Source of the DNA: Mimachlamys varia | Taxonomy: Eukaryota > Mollusca > Bivalvia > Pectinida > Pectinidae | NCBI GenBank assembly: GCA_947623455.1 | Contig: OX392541.1 | Span: forward strand, 5,656,701-5,720,700 | Length of the DNA: 64,000 nt | Reading direction: 5' to 3' | Shown: positions 50,925 through 60,614 of the stretch, one piece after another | Layout of the letters: every line of letters starts with the position of its first letter | How positions within the stretch are numbered: the stretch's first letter is position 1 | Translations under genes and position numbers: made by a program | The notes under the pieces: model-generated | The model's input: the letters and a program-made list of their open reading frames with translations, nothing else | Databases searched by the model: none | What the model was told of the DNA's origin: nothing

Positions 50925-51475
50925 TCCCGGATCTACTAATCGTTTGTTTACCTCCTCCCCGCAACTCGAGCTGTTTCCCCCGGGTAGGCCAATCGTCTGT
51001 TTACCTCCTCCCCGCAACTCGAGCTGTTTCCCCCGGGTAGGCCAATCGTCTGTTTACCTCCTCCCCGCAACTCGAACTGTTCCCCCGGGTAGGCCAATCG
51101 TCTGTTTACCTCCTCCCCGCAACTCGAGCTGTTTCCCCCGGGTAGGCCAATCGTCTGTTTACCTCCTCCCCGCAACTCGAGCTGTTTCCCCGGGTAGGCC
51201 AATCGTCTGTTTACCTCCTCCCCGCAACTCGAGCTGATTCCCCCGGGTAGGCCAATCGTCTGTTTACCTCCTCCCCGCAACTCGAGCTGTTTCCCCCGGG
51301 TAGGCCAATCGTCTGTTTACCTCCTCCCCGCAACTCGAGCTGTTTCCCCCGGGTAGGCCAATCGTCTGTTTACCTCCTCCCCGCAACTCGAGCTGTTTCC
51401 CCCGGGTAGGCCAATCGTTTGTTTACCTCGTCCCCGGCACTTGAGCTGGTTCCCCGGGTCAGCCAATCGTATGTC
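50925..51475. repeat. 53-bp tandem repeat, about 10 copies
   Basis: The unit contains CTCCCCGCAACTCGAGCTGT, TTCCCCCGGGTAGGCCAATC and GTCTGTTTACCTC. It has XhoI- and SmaI-type palindromes (CTCGAG, CCCGGG). Outer copies differ (GTCCCCGGCACTCAAGCTGG at the left, GGCACTTGAGCTGG at the right) while inner copies are near-identical, the usual sign of homogenisation from the middle. Confidence 0.95.
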
Positions 51476-51800
51476 TTCGCTCACCTAACGGCCAACTCAC
51501 CTTGCTCAATGTTCGCTCACCAAACGGCCAACTCACCTTGCTCAATGTTCGCTCACCCTACGGCCAACTCACCTTGCTCAATGTTCGCTCACCCAACGAC
51601 CAACTCACCTTGCTCAATGTTCGCTTACCCAACGGCCAACTCACCTTGCTCAATGTTCGCTCACCCAACGGCCAACTCACCTTGCTCAATGTTAGCTCAC
51701 CAAACAACCCACTCAGCTTGCTCAGTATTCGCTCACCAAACATCCCACTCAGCTTGCTCAGTATTCGCTCATCTACAACTCATTCAACTTATTCAATATT
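51476..51800. repeat. 36-bp tandem repeat, about 8-9 copies
   Basis: The unit is CGGCCAACTCACCTTGCTCA followed by ATGTTCGCTCACCCAA. Copies diverge progressively to the right (CATCCCACTCAGCTTGCTCA, then CTCATTCAACTTATTC). It abuts the 53-bp array with no spacer and ends about 180 bp before exon 2. Confidence 0.94.
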
Positions 51801-51976
51801 TCACCAGCAAACTCCATTTCATTGCTGTCAATATAAACTGACTCGCCCTTCAACCCATTCGATTCTACCATCCATCACCTAACTCACGGTGCTTAATCAC
51901 CCAGACACTGAGTAACTACCCAGACGTACCATGCGTGCCATACATGTATATGTACTAAGGACTTGTTATATTCCAG

Positions 51977-52062
51977 AATCGACTTGTTTACTCGGAAGGG
52001 CTAGCTACGCGGACGGAGATGTGTGGAAATTCAACGAATGTGTCAACTGTACGTGTAACGGA
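51977..52062 (+). CDS. VWC gene, exon 2: first half of VWC domain 1
   Basis: Acceptor TTATATTCCAG ends at 51976 and donor GTAAGT starts at 52063. The 86 bp begin in phase 1 and end in phase 0. With the last base of exon 1 they read E-S-T-C and then a classic VWC N-terminal half: Cys, a G-x-A-S-Y-A-D-G-D-V-W segment, and C-V-N-C-T-C-N-G. The aromatic residue plus D-G-D/E-x-W pattern and the CxxCxC cluster define the family. N-C-T is a potential but constrained N-glycosylation site. VWC modules bind BMP/TGF-beta ligands or matrix proteins outside the cell. Confidence 0.9.
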
Positions 52063-52476
52063 GTAAGTACGTCCCTATGGCACTCATTGTCACGTGCAGG
52101 CGATTGTTGATATACAATAATTTCAGCAAAATATGTCAATATTTTCTATGACGTCATTTCAATTGTTACGACATGATGCTGTCTGTCAAAGGCAGCACTT
52201 TTCTTTTAACACATTTGTTCCATTTTGTTTCATGATCTGAAATATAATTTAGTCAAACCGGCGCCGGCTTGTTGGAACTTATACACACCAGGTCTGAACA
52301 GGCAAGCGATATTGACCTCACTTCGATTAAAATAGTCTAATGGGGTTGTTTATCTTCTTATTCACCCCAATAGAAGACAATAGTTGATGTACATTGTATA
52401 TCCGTATCTTGGAACATTTTTACAAGTTTTGCACTTGTCGTTTCGGTTCTTATGAAAGTTTTTTCGCCCATTTTAG

Positions 52477-52567
52477 ACTCGGGTTGAGTGTGTCAAGGAG
52501 CAATGCCCCTCTCCTACCTGTACGGAACCTAAAATAGTGCCTGGCGTGTGTTGTCCGTTCTGTGAAG
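52477..52567 (+). CDS. VWC gene, exon 3: second half of VWC domain 1
   Basis: Acceptor CGCCCATTTTAG ends at 52476 and donor GTGAGT starts at 52568. The 91 bp are read from phase 0 to phase 1. The peptide holds six cysteines in the order C-x4-C-x4-C, then nine residues (including I-V-P-G-V), then C-C-P-F-C. It completes the ten-cysteine VWC signature begun in exon 2 (four cysteines there, six here). The P-G-V-C-C-P-x-C ending is diagnostic. Intron 2 is only 414 bp, in contrast to the long introns 1 and 4. Confidence 0.93.
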
Positions 52568-53657
52568 GTGAGTAATCTCCCTTGACTGCTACTGTCATAC
52601 ACTGAGTGACATCCCCTTTTTACGTGTTTAATCCAAGTATGGAGCTGTTCACTGATGAACATTCTGTTATGATATTATAAAACAAAGCAGGTCGGATTTC
52701 AGCAAAGAGTCAACTTACAAAAAGTCAGGGTCACATGTCAAAATCTGGATCACATGTTGAAGTGCTTTACTAGTATATATATATTGACATTGTAAAGCAA
52801 AATTGGTCTAGAGTTTAACAAGGAATTAACTGTCCAAAGACAATTATATAACTTTCCACTTTTGAGAAGTCGGTTGAACAAAGATCAAAGTCATTGGCTT
52901 TGACCATTGGGTCCAAAGCTAAAGGAGCCTTACATAGGCCGTTGCTGACGCGTCAGTGTTCTAGCTCACACTTGGTTGGGGTTAATGATAAATTACTTTG
53001 TTAATGGTTATGACACAAAAGTTACGGTTACTAGTATATCAACACTATGGTGGCTGTTACATATGTAAGACCTATGGGCCTCTTGTTGTAATTCCGGACA
53101 AATTGCATTTGTGAAGGTCGAAATAAAGTAGGGTCAATTGTTGAGGCAAAAAAAGCGGGGTGTGGGGGCAGCCATGTTGCACCAATGTTTATTTTCAATC
53201 TTCAAATTACAATATATATCAAATGTATTGCAACATGTCATTTCTGTTAAATAATACGTGAACTGCTACATAGTAATGGTGAATGGCACATTGTGATTAA
53301 TACTGAATACTGATGATAAAAGATGCATGATCTCCGCACGTTATAAACAATGAAGAAGAGCATGATAATATGTAAACATTATGCCAATAAAAAGTGCTAC
53401 GGGAGAGACCGTGTACCGAGTGCTTATATAGATAACTACAAATAAAATATCACAAAAGCTAGTAGCTTCACGATCGTCACTTCAAGCTTGTGTTACACAC
53501 GGCAGTATATGCATGTCACGAATTAGCGTCACCTTGTATTAATGCAAACTACTTCAACTCGGTCAAGTTTTGACTATGCAGCTGAGGAGCTTGGACCGAT
53601 GCTTAGTGTCTACAACATCCCCGTGTTTTATACCTGTACTATACCGTCATGGATTGG
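52568..53657. other. Left part of intron 3, nothing recognised
   Basis: AT-rich unique sequence between exon 3 and the 37-bp array. No exon, RNA gene or repeat supported. Confidence 0.55.
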
Positions 53658-54735
53658 CCTTGTATGCTATCTTATCGTAAAACAGAGACTTAAGGGTGTG
53701 TGTTACCATACTTTGACATAGACACCCTGAAGTCTTCACCTTACAGTAGGTAGCATACACCCTTAAATCTTCATGTTACTGTACGGTAGCATACACCCTT
53801 AAGTCTCCATGTCAGAGTAAGGTAACATACGCCCTTAAATCTTCACGTTACAGTAAGGTATAGTGTACACATCCTTTCAAAAGTCTCCATACCAGATTAA
53901 GGTAACATACACCCTTAAGTCCCCATGTCAAAGTAAGGTAGCACCCCCCCTTAAGTCTCTATGTCAGAGTAAGGTATAGTATACATCCTTAAGTCCCCAT
54001 GTCAAATGTCAAAGTAAGGTAGCATACACCCTTAAGTCTCAAGTCACGGTACGGTATCACAAACCCTGTAGTCTCCATGTCAAAGTAAGGTAGCATGCAA
54101 CCTTAAGTTTCCATGTTACAGTAAGGTAGCATACACCCTTAAGTTTCCATGTTACAGTAAGGTACATGTAGCATACACCCTTAATTGTCCATGCTACAGT
54201 ATAAGGTAGCATACACCCTTACGTTTCCATGTTACAGTAAGGTAGCGTACATCTTTAAGTTTCCATGTTACAGTAAGGTAGCATACATCTTTAAGTTTCC
54301 ATGTTACAGTAAGGTAGCATACATCTTTAAGTTTCCATGTTACAGGAAGGTAGCATACACCCTTAATTGTCCATGCTACAGTATAAGGTAGCATACGCCC
54401 TTAAGTTTCTGCGTTACAGTAAGGTAGCACATATCTTTAAGTCTCCATGTCAAAGTAAGGTAGTGTACACCCTGTAGTCTCCATGTCATAGTAAGGTAGT
54501 GTACACCCTGTAGTCTCCATGTCATAGTAAGGTAGTGTACACCCTGTAGTCTCCATGTCATAGTAAGGTAGTGTACACCCTCTAGTCTCCATGTCACAGT
54601 AAGGTAGCACAAAGGTACATGTAATGCACACCCTTAATTCTCTATGTCACAACAAGGAACTGGATAGCTTATATCCTTAAGTCTTATTGTCACGATAAGG
54701 TAGCATGCACCCTTAAGTATATATGCCTCTCTCAC
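53658..54735. repeat. 37-bp minisatellite array whose first two units are inverted
   Basis: The direct unit is GTAAGGTAGCATACACCCTT, AAGTCTCCATGTCAAA (about 26 copies, degenerate at both ends, with a clean four-copy block of GTAGTGTACACCCTGTAGTC at 54460-54590). At the left edge, 53685-53721 (GAGACTTAAGGGTGTGTGTT...) matches the reverse complement of the unit with four mismatches in 37. The preceding 53658-53684 (TTGTATGCTATCTTATCGTAA) resembles a second reversed unit. The array therefore has an inverted junction near 53721. Confidence 0.92.
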
Positions 54736-54970
54736 TATCACAGTTATATAGGATACTCATTTAATTACCCTTTGTACAGTCCTACTAGTCACACTAAGCA
54801 TCGTTCCGAGTGTCTGTGCGATGAGTCAGTAAGCTGTCTTGTTACACCTTCTGAGGATTCTCTCTCGTACCCTTTGTTTGGTTTTTGCATGTTTTTAATT
54901 TGCTTGTTAGATGACTGGGTAAGAGTGGGCCCCTATTTTCATGTAGATTTTGCCAACCTTCCTCCTACAG

Positions 54971-55119
54971 TCGTGCCAGACGACAAAGGGGAGGCTGACA
55001 GCGGAGGGCGGGACTGCGAGTACGACGGCACCACATACGTGGACGGCGAAGTATTCACCTCCAACTCCACAGGGATCATACTGAACGCCGAGAACCAGTG
55101 TATCAACTGTATATGTACG
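54971..55119 (+). CDS. VWC gene, exon 4: linker and first half of VWC domain 2
   Basis: Acceptor CCTTCCTCCTACAG ends at 54970 and donor GTAAGT starts at 55120. The 149 bp begin in phase 1 and end in phase 0, the same pattern as exon 2. A short acidic linker (D-D-K-G-E-A-D-S-G-G-R) leads to D-C-E-Y-D-G-T-T-Y-V-D-G-E-V-F and, after an insert with an N-S-T glycosylation sequon, to C-I-N-C-I-C-T. The central loop is longer than in domain 1. An open frame runs through both splice sites (54772-55194), but the splice signals and phase fit the exon bounds given. Confidence 0.92.
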
Positions 55120-55204
55120 GTAAGTGTGGGCACTCCAACCTTGGACCGTAGAACACTGCCTGTACGAAATGTTCCAACCGTAATCCGGGCGTAACAGAGG
55201 CGTC

Positions 55205-55995
55205 ATTTACAATGAATTCCAGGCGTGAATATGTTTACGCCTCCAATACAGAATAATGTTGTAGAGAGGCGGAAACCAAGCGGACTTGAGCAGGAAAAGG
55301 GGCGTAATCGGGCACTATATGTAAATGAGATGAGGCGGAAAGTTTTCCAGGCGTAATTTCATCACAGCTTTTAATATCAAAATTCCAGGCGTAAATTCTA
55401 AAAATTCCAGGCGTAATTCTGTAAATTCCAGGCGTCATTTTATAAATTCCAAGTATCATTTGCCTGTTGCTCAGTAATTGTTTATATGGGTGTATACTTC
55501 ACCAGGAATCTGAAAGAAATGTCCTGAAGTGTCATAAGTGACCTAGTCTCAAATCCATTTCAGTTATAACTATGGATTTTGTGCTTTAGAAAACAATTTA
55601 CATCAGACAAAGCATGCAATAATACTCTACATTACCTTATTAAACCTAGGATACAATCCCAAGATAAACTACAGTCTCCAAATGTACACAATTCCATTGA
55701 ATTATCTATCACACTCTGCATGCTTTCCATCATGTCAGCCATCTTTGTCAGTTGGGGAAAATGGAGGGAATTTACATCAACAGGAAATTCATCCAAAAGC
55801 CCCAAATTCCTTCTCAACTTAAAATGACGCCTCAGTTTCCGCCTCACCCTTTAAAATGACGCCCGTAAAAATTTCATAGTGGAGTTGTAATGTGGCAGGA
55901 TTTTTTCTTAAATTACGTGTCCTGCTACATTACAACCGTGCTTTTGATTTTCCAGGCGGAATCCATCTACTTTCCGTCTGTTTTACGGGCGTAAT
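55205..55995. mobile_element. Possible non-autonomous element rich in GGCGTAA/TTACGCC motifs, with a right-hand hairpin
   Basis: Copies of CCAGGCGTAATT/CCAGGCGTCATT cluster at 55215-55445, and motifs of the same kind recur at 55830-55995 (GACGCCTCAG, CCAGGCGG, GGGCGTAATACGCC). At the right end ACGCCCGTAAAA (55859-55870) pairs exactly with TTTTACGGGCGT (55981-55992). Within it TTGTAATGTGGCAGGA (55885-55900) pairs with TCCTGCTACATTACAA (55920-55935) with one mismatch. The nested stems suggest a foldback or MITE-like element. The boundaries and the absence of a clear target-site duplication leave this uncertain. Confidence 0.4.
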
Positions 55996-56651
55996 ACGCC
56001 CCAACTTTTCATACAGGTAGACACGTGCTCTCTTATACAATTGTGTGTTCTTGTCGAACAGCACAGAATGTTAGAATACAAAACCATCATGGTCGGGGAG
56101 TTAAAGGGGCACGCCCGCAAAAGCCCTAATGCCACTTCTTGAATGTACTACTAATTATACTTCCCTGCTATTCCAATATTCAAATTCCGCTCAAAATGTC
56201 TATATTGACCACTTGCAAAATGGCATTCCTTGGGAAAGCCCCGCTAAAAATAGCGGTGATGACACAACGTGACATGTTTGTCGCAAGTCGCCTGACCGAT
56301 TTGACGAAGGTGCCGTAAGGTAAGGGAGGGAACGCGTAATGTATACGGCTGATGAAACAGAGACAAAGTCCGTGTATAATCTTACTGAATCACATTCACA
56401 TAATAATCAGACATTTATTGCGCACATACCAATATTCAAATGAAGAAATATTTGTCGGCATATCGACATCATTAAATTTTATCGGCACCAGGACGTATCT
56501 CACTGTCGATAACATGTTATGGAATGGTCTTTTCAAGACGGCCGACCAGGACGTACGAAAAAGGCAGGTCCTCATTTCGAACTACCGCATCATTTATTTG
56601 TAAACTCATTAGAGCCTTGATAAGGGTCATATTGAACCCATAAGGAGTTAA

Positions 56652-56787
56652 CCTCATTTTGACTGCGTACACGGTAGTATGCCCGCAGTTGGCAACGAAC
56701 ATATTCTATGGTGCGCGTTAGCGCTCAATAGTAAATATGTTCGTTGTCAACTGCGGGCATACTACCGTATACGCAGTCAAAATGAGG
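56652..56787. mobile_element. 136-bp near-perfect palindrome (MITE-like foldback)
   Basis: The left arm 56652-56705 (CCTCATTTTGACTGCGTAC...) and right arm 56734-56787 (...ACGCAGTCAAAATGAGG) are reverse complements over 54 bp with two mismatches (GGCAAC/GTCAAC context and GTACAC/GTATAC context). The 28-base centre contains a further GCGC-GTTA-GCGC stem. No coding capacity. The most economical reading is a small foldback or MITE-type insertion. I do not see a convincing target-site duplication. Confidence 0.75.
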
Positions 56788-57370
56788 AACAATACTTATA
56801 TTTACATCATTATTAATTTTAAGTGCTGTACGAAGAAAAACATATTCGAAGCGGGTTGCTAAGATGGTTACAACAATGGCCGTGGTTGCTAAGATAATAT
56901 AGTCCCATCGAATTTCACCAATATATTGGTATGTTTAGAAAAAGCATAGTAAACAACACTATTTTTCTTCATTACATCATTTGTAAATTTGGTATAAAAT
57001 AATATTACTAGCATTTCGAATTTATTTCTTTATCTATAACGGTCGCTATGTTCACGCATTGACACAGTGATCTGGTTTTGACGCGGTCCGACGTCGGACG
57101 TCACTACTGCAGTCCGCCATGCTTGCGTTACCGTCAAAGAATTTCGAATGTGCATCATTCGAATAAAAAGTTTGCCAGAAACAGTTTATTGTATAATCAG
57201 ACAGTATGGATTCCATATATATTCAATGATTCAAAATCTTGAAGGAACCAAACAATGACCGTCAGCGAATAGTTATTATTCTGAAGCAGGAACGACGCCG
57301 TATTTGAAGAAATATCAATCCGCCGAGCCTTTTATCATTGCGTATAACTGAAGAAGGGAGAGGTGTAATT

Positions 57371-60300
57371 AAGAAAGATATCAACTTCAAATTACAGTAT
57401 TGTTTGTTTGTCGTTCATTTCCAAAATACTTGTAAATCCATTTTGAAGAAGAACGAATTGTTGAAATCATAATCGAAGCGGCAACTGCCGTGATAATTTG
57501 CCGATTTTGGATTACTTTAAGGGTCTGATGTATCTCAACCTAGTCGGAAATACTCCCCGAAATGATCCGATAACATTCCATATTTTGTTTATGTCCAAAA
57601 TCCTGTAAAATTTCGAAAATCAAGAGACAAACTAATTGTTTATGTTAGGGATTGGTCCAACGTTATAAAATACTTGTTTATGTTGGGGATTGGTCCAACG
57701 TTATAAAATACATGTTTATGTTAGGGATTGGTCCAACGTTATAGAATACATGTTTATGTTAGGGATTGGTCCAACGTTATAAAATACATGTTTATGTTAG
57801 GGATTGGTCCAACGTTATAAAATACTTGTTTATGTTAGGGATTGGTCCAACGTTATAAAATACATATTTATGTTAGGGATTGGTCCAACGTTATAAAATA
57901 CTTGTTTATGTTAGGGATTGGTCCAACGTTATATATACATGTTTATGTTAGGGATTGGTCCAACGTTATAAAATACATGTTTATGTTAGGGATTGGTCCA
58001 ACGTTATAAAATACATGTTTATGTTAGGGATTGGTCCAACGTTATAAAATACTTGTTTATGTTAGGGATTGGTCCAACGTTATAAAATACATGTTTATGT
58101 TAGGGATTGGTCCAACGTTATAAAATACATGTTTATGTTAGGGATTGGTCCAACGTTATAAAATACTTGTTTATGTTAGGGATTGGTCCAACGTTATAAA
58201 ATACATATTTATGTTAGGGATTGGTCCAACGTTATAAAATACTTGTTTATGTTAGGGATTGGTCCAACGTTATAGAATACTTGTTTATGTTAGGGATTGG
58301 TCCAACGTTATAGAATACTTGTTTATGTTAGGGATTGGTCCAACGTTATAAAATACTTGTTTATGTTAGGGATTGGTCCAACGTTATAAAATACATATTT
58401 ATGTTAGGGATTGGTCCAACGTTATAGAATACATGTTTATGTTAGGGATTGGTCCAACGTTATAAAATACTTGTTTATGTTAGGGATTGGTCCAACGTTA
58501 TAAAATACATGTTTATGTTAGGGATTGGTCCAACGTTATAAAATACTTGTTTATGTTAGGGATTGGTCCAACGTTATAAAATACTTGTTTATGTTAGGGA
58601 TTGGTCCAACGTTATATATACATGTTTATGTTAGGGATTGGTCCAACGTTATAAAATACTTGTTTATGTTAGGGATTGGTCCAACGTTATATATACATGT
58701 TTATGTTAGGGATTGGTCCAACGTTATAAAATACATGTTTATGTTAGGGATTGGTCCAACGTTATAAAATACATGTTTATGTTAGGGATTAGTCCAACGT
58801 TATAAAATACTTGTTTATGTTAGGGATTGGTCCAACGTTATAAAATACATGTTTATGTTAGGGATTGGTCCAACGTTATAAAATACATGTTTATGTTAGG
58901 GATTGGTCCAACGTTATAAAATACTTGTTTATGTTAGGGATTGGTCCAACGTTATAAAATACATATTTATGTTAGGGATTGGTCCAACGTTATAAAATAC
59001 TTGTTTATGTTAGGGATTGGTCCAACGTTATAGAATACTTGTTTATGTTAGGGATTGGTCCAACGTTATAGAATACTTGTTTATGTTAGGGATTGGTCCA
59101 ACGTTATAAAATACTTGTTTATGTTAGGGATTGGTCCAACGTTATATATACATGTTTATGTTAGGGATTGGTCCAACGTTATAAAATACATGTTTATGTT
59201 AGGGATTGGTCCAACGTTATAAAATACATGTTTATGTTAGGGATTGGTCCAACGTTATAAAATACTTGTTTATGTTAGGGATTGGTCCAACGTTATAAAA
59301 TACATGTTTATGTTAGGGATTGGTCCAACGTTATAAAATACATGTTTATGTTAGGGATTGGTCCAACGTTATAAAATACTTGTTTATGTTAGGGATTGGT
59401 CCAACGTTATAAAATACATATTTATGTTAGGGATTGGTCCAACGTTATAAAATACTTGTTTATGTTAGGGATTGGTCCAACGTTATAGAATACTTGTTTA
59501 TGTTAGGGATTGGTCCAACGTTATAGAATACTTGTTTATGTTAGGGATTGGTCCAACGTTATAAAATACTTGTTTATGTTAGGGATTGGTCCAACGTTAT
59601 AAAATACATATTTATGTTAGGGATTGGTCCAACGTTATAGAATACATGTTTATGTTAGGGATTGGTCCAACGTTATAAAATACTTGTTTATGTTAGGGAT
59701 TGGTCCAACGTTATAAAATACATGTTTATGTTAGGGATTGGTCCAACGTTATAAAATACTTGTTTATGTTAGGGATTGGTCCAACGTTATAAAATACTTG
59801 TTTATGTTAGGGATTGGTCCAACGTTATAAAATACTTGTTTATGTTAGGGATTGGTCCAACGTTATAAAATACATGTTTATGTTAGGGATTGGTCCAACG
59901 TTATAAAATACTTGTTTATGTTAGGGATTGGTCCAACGTTATAAAATACTTGTTTATGTTAGGGATTGGTCCAACGTTATAAAATACTTGTTTATGTTAG
60001 GGATTGGTCCAACGTTATAAAATACATGTTTATGTTAGGGATTGGTCCAACGTTATAAAATACTTGTTTATGTTAGGGATTGGTCCAACGTTATAAAATA
60101 CATGTTTATGTTAGGGATTGGTCCAACGTTATAAAATACTTGTTTATGTTAGGGATTGGTCCAACGTTATAAAATACTTGTTTATGTTAGGGATTGGTCC
60201 AACGTTATAAAATACTTGTTTATGTTAGGGATTGGTCCAACGTTATAAAATACATGTTTATGTTAGGGATTGGTCCAACGTTATATATACTTGTTTATGT

Positions 60301-60614
60301 TAGGGATTGGTCCAACGTTATAGAATACATGTTTATGTTAGGGATTGGTCCAACGTTATAAAATACTTGTTTATGTTAGGGATTGGTCCAACGTTATAAA
60401 ATACTTGTTTATGTTAGGGATTGGTCCAACGTTATAGAATACATGTTTATGTTAGGGATTGGTCCAACGCTATAAATTGTCTGTTGGGGAAAAAATGGTA
60501 TGGGTTGGTTCCACGGCAGTTGCCGCAGTCGTCCAACTTCAAAATGGATTTACAAGTATTTTGGAAATGAACGACCAACAACCAATACTGTAACTTGAAG
60601 TTGACATCTTTCTT
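57371..60614. mobile_element. Inverted-repeat element with minisatellite core
   Basis: A 78-bp segment at 57371-57448 (AAGAAAGATATCAACTTCAA to ATCCATTTTGAAG) recurs in reverse complement at 60537-60614 with roughly 90% identity. Just inside, CGGCAACTGCCG (57479-57490) pairs with CGGCAGTTGCCG (60514-60525). Between the arms lies the 38-bp array. Inverted repeats enclosing a tandem-repeat core and no gene is the layout described for pearl-type and related non-autonomous elements of bivalves, and also seen in some Helitron-derived elements. The outer limits may extend beyond the arms given. No transposase is present. Confidence 0.65.
57638..60478. repeat. 38-bp minisatellite array, about 75 copies, with 12-unit higher-order blocks
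   Basis: The unit is TGTTTATGTTAGGGATTGGT, CCAACGTTATAAAATACT (38 bp). It varies almost only at three spots: ATAAAATAC, ATAGAATAC or ATATATAC, and CTTG, CATG or CATA. The rare ATATATAC units (about 57934, 58615, 58690, 59140, 60284) act as markers. The following order of variants is the same after 57934, 58690 and 59140 over at least 12 units. It is the core of the element at 57371-60614. TTAGGG within the unit is coincidental and not telomeric. Confidence 0.97.

Larger units (their letters stand above)
17031..51976 (+). other. Intron 1 of the VWC gene (about 35 kb), packed with minisatellites
   Basis: It is bounded by GTGAGT at 17031 and TTATATTCCAG ending at 51976. About 23 kb of the roughly 35 kb consists of tandem arrays listed separately. 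Between them is AT-rich sequence in which I recognise no exon. The single-intron reading depends on exon 1 being the true partner of exon 2. Confidence 0.5.

Noticed and set aside
54772..55194. 140-codon open frame as a complete single-exon gene
   Set aside because: Only its middle (54971-55119) carries VWC sequence. Consensus acceptor and donor sites and phase agreement with exons 3 and 5 show the rest is intron.
57086..57099. Perfect 14-bp palindrome GTCCGACGTCGGAC
   Set aside because: It is short and isolated, with no second copy nearby. A chance restriction-type palindrome is enough to explain it.
57638..60478. TTAGGG in every 38-bp unit read as interstitial telomere
   Set aside because: TTAGGG occurs once per 38 bp inside a longer unrelated unit and not as a run of hexamers.
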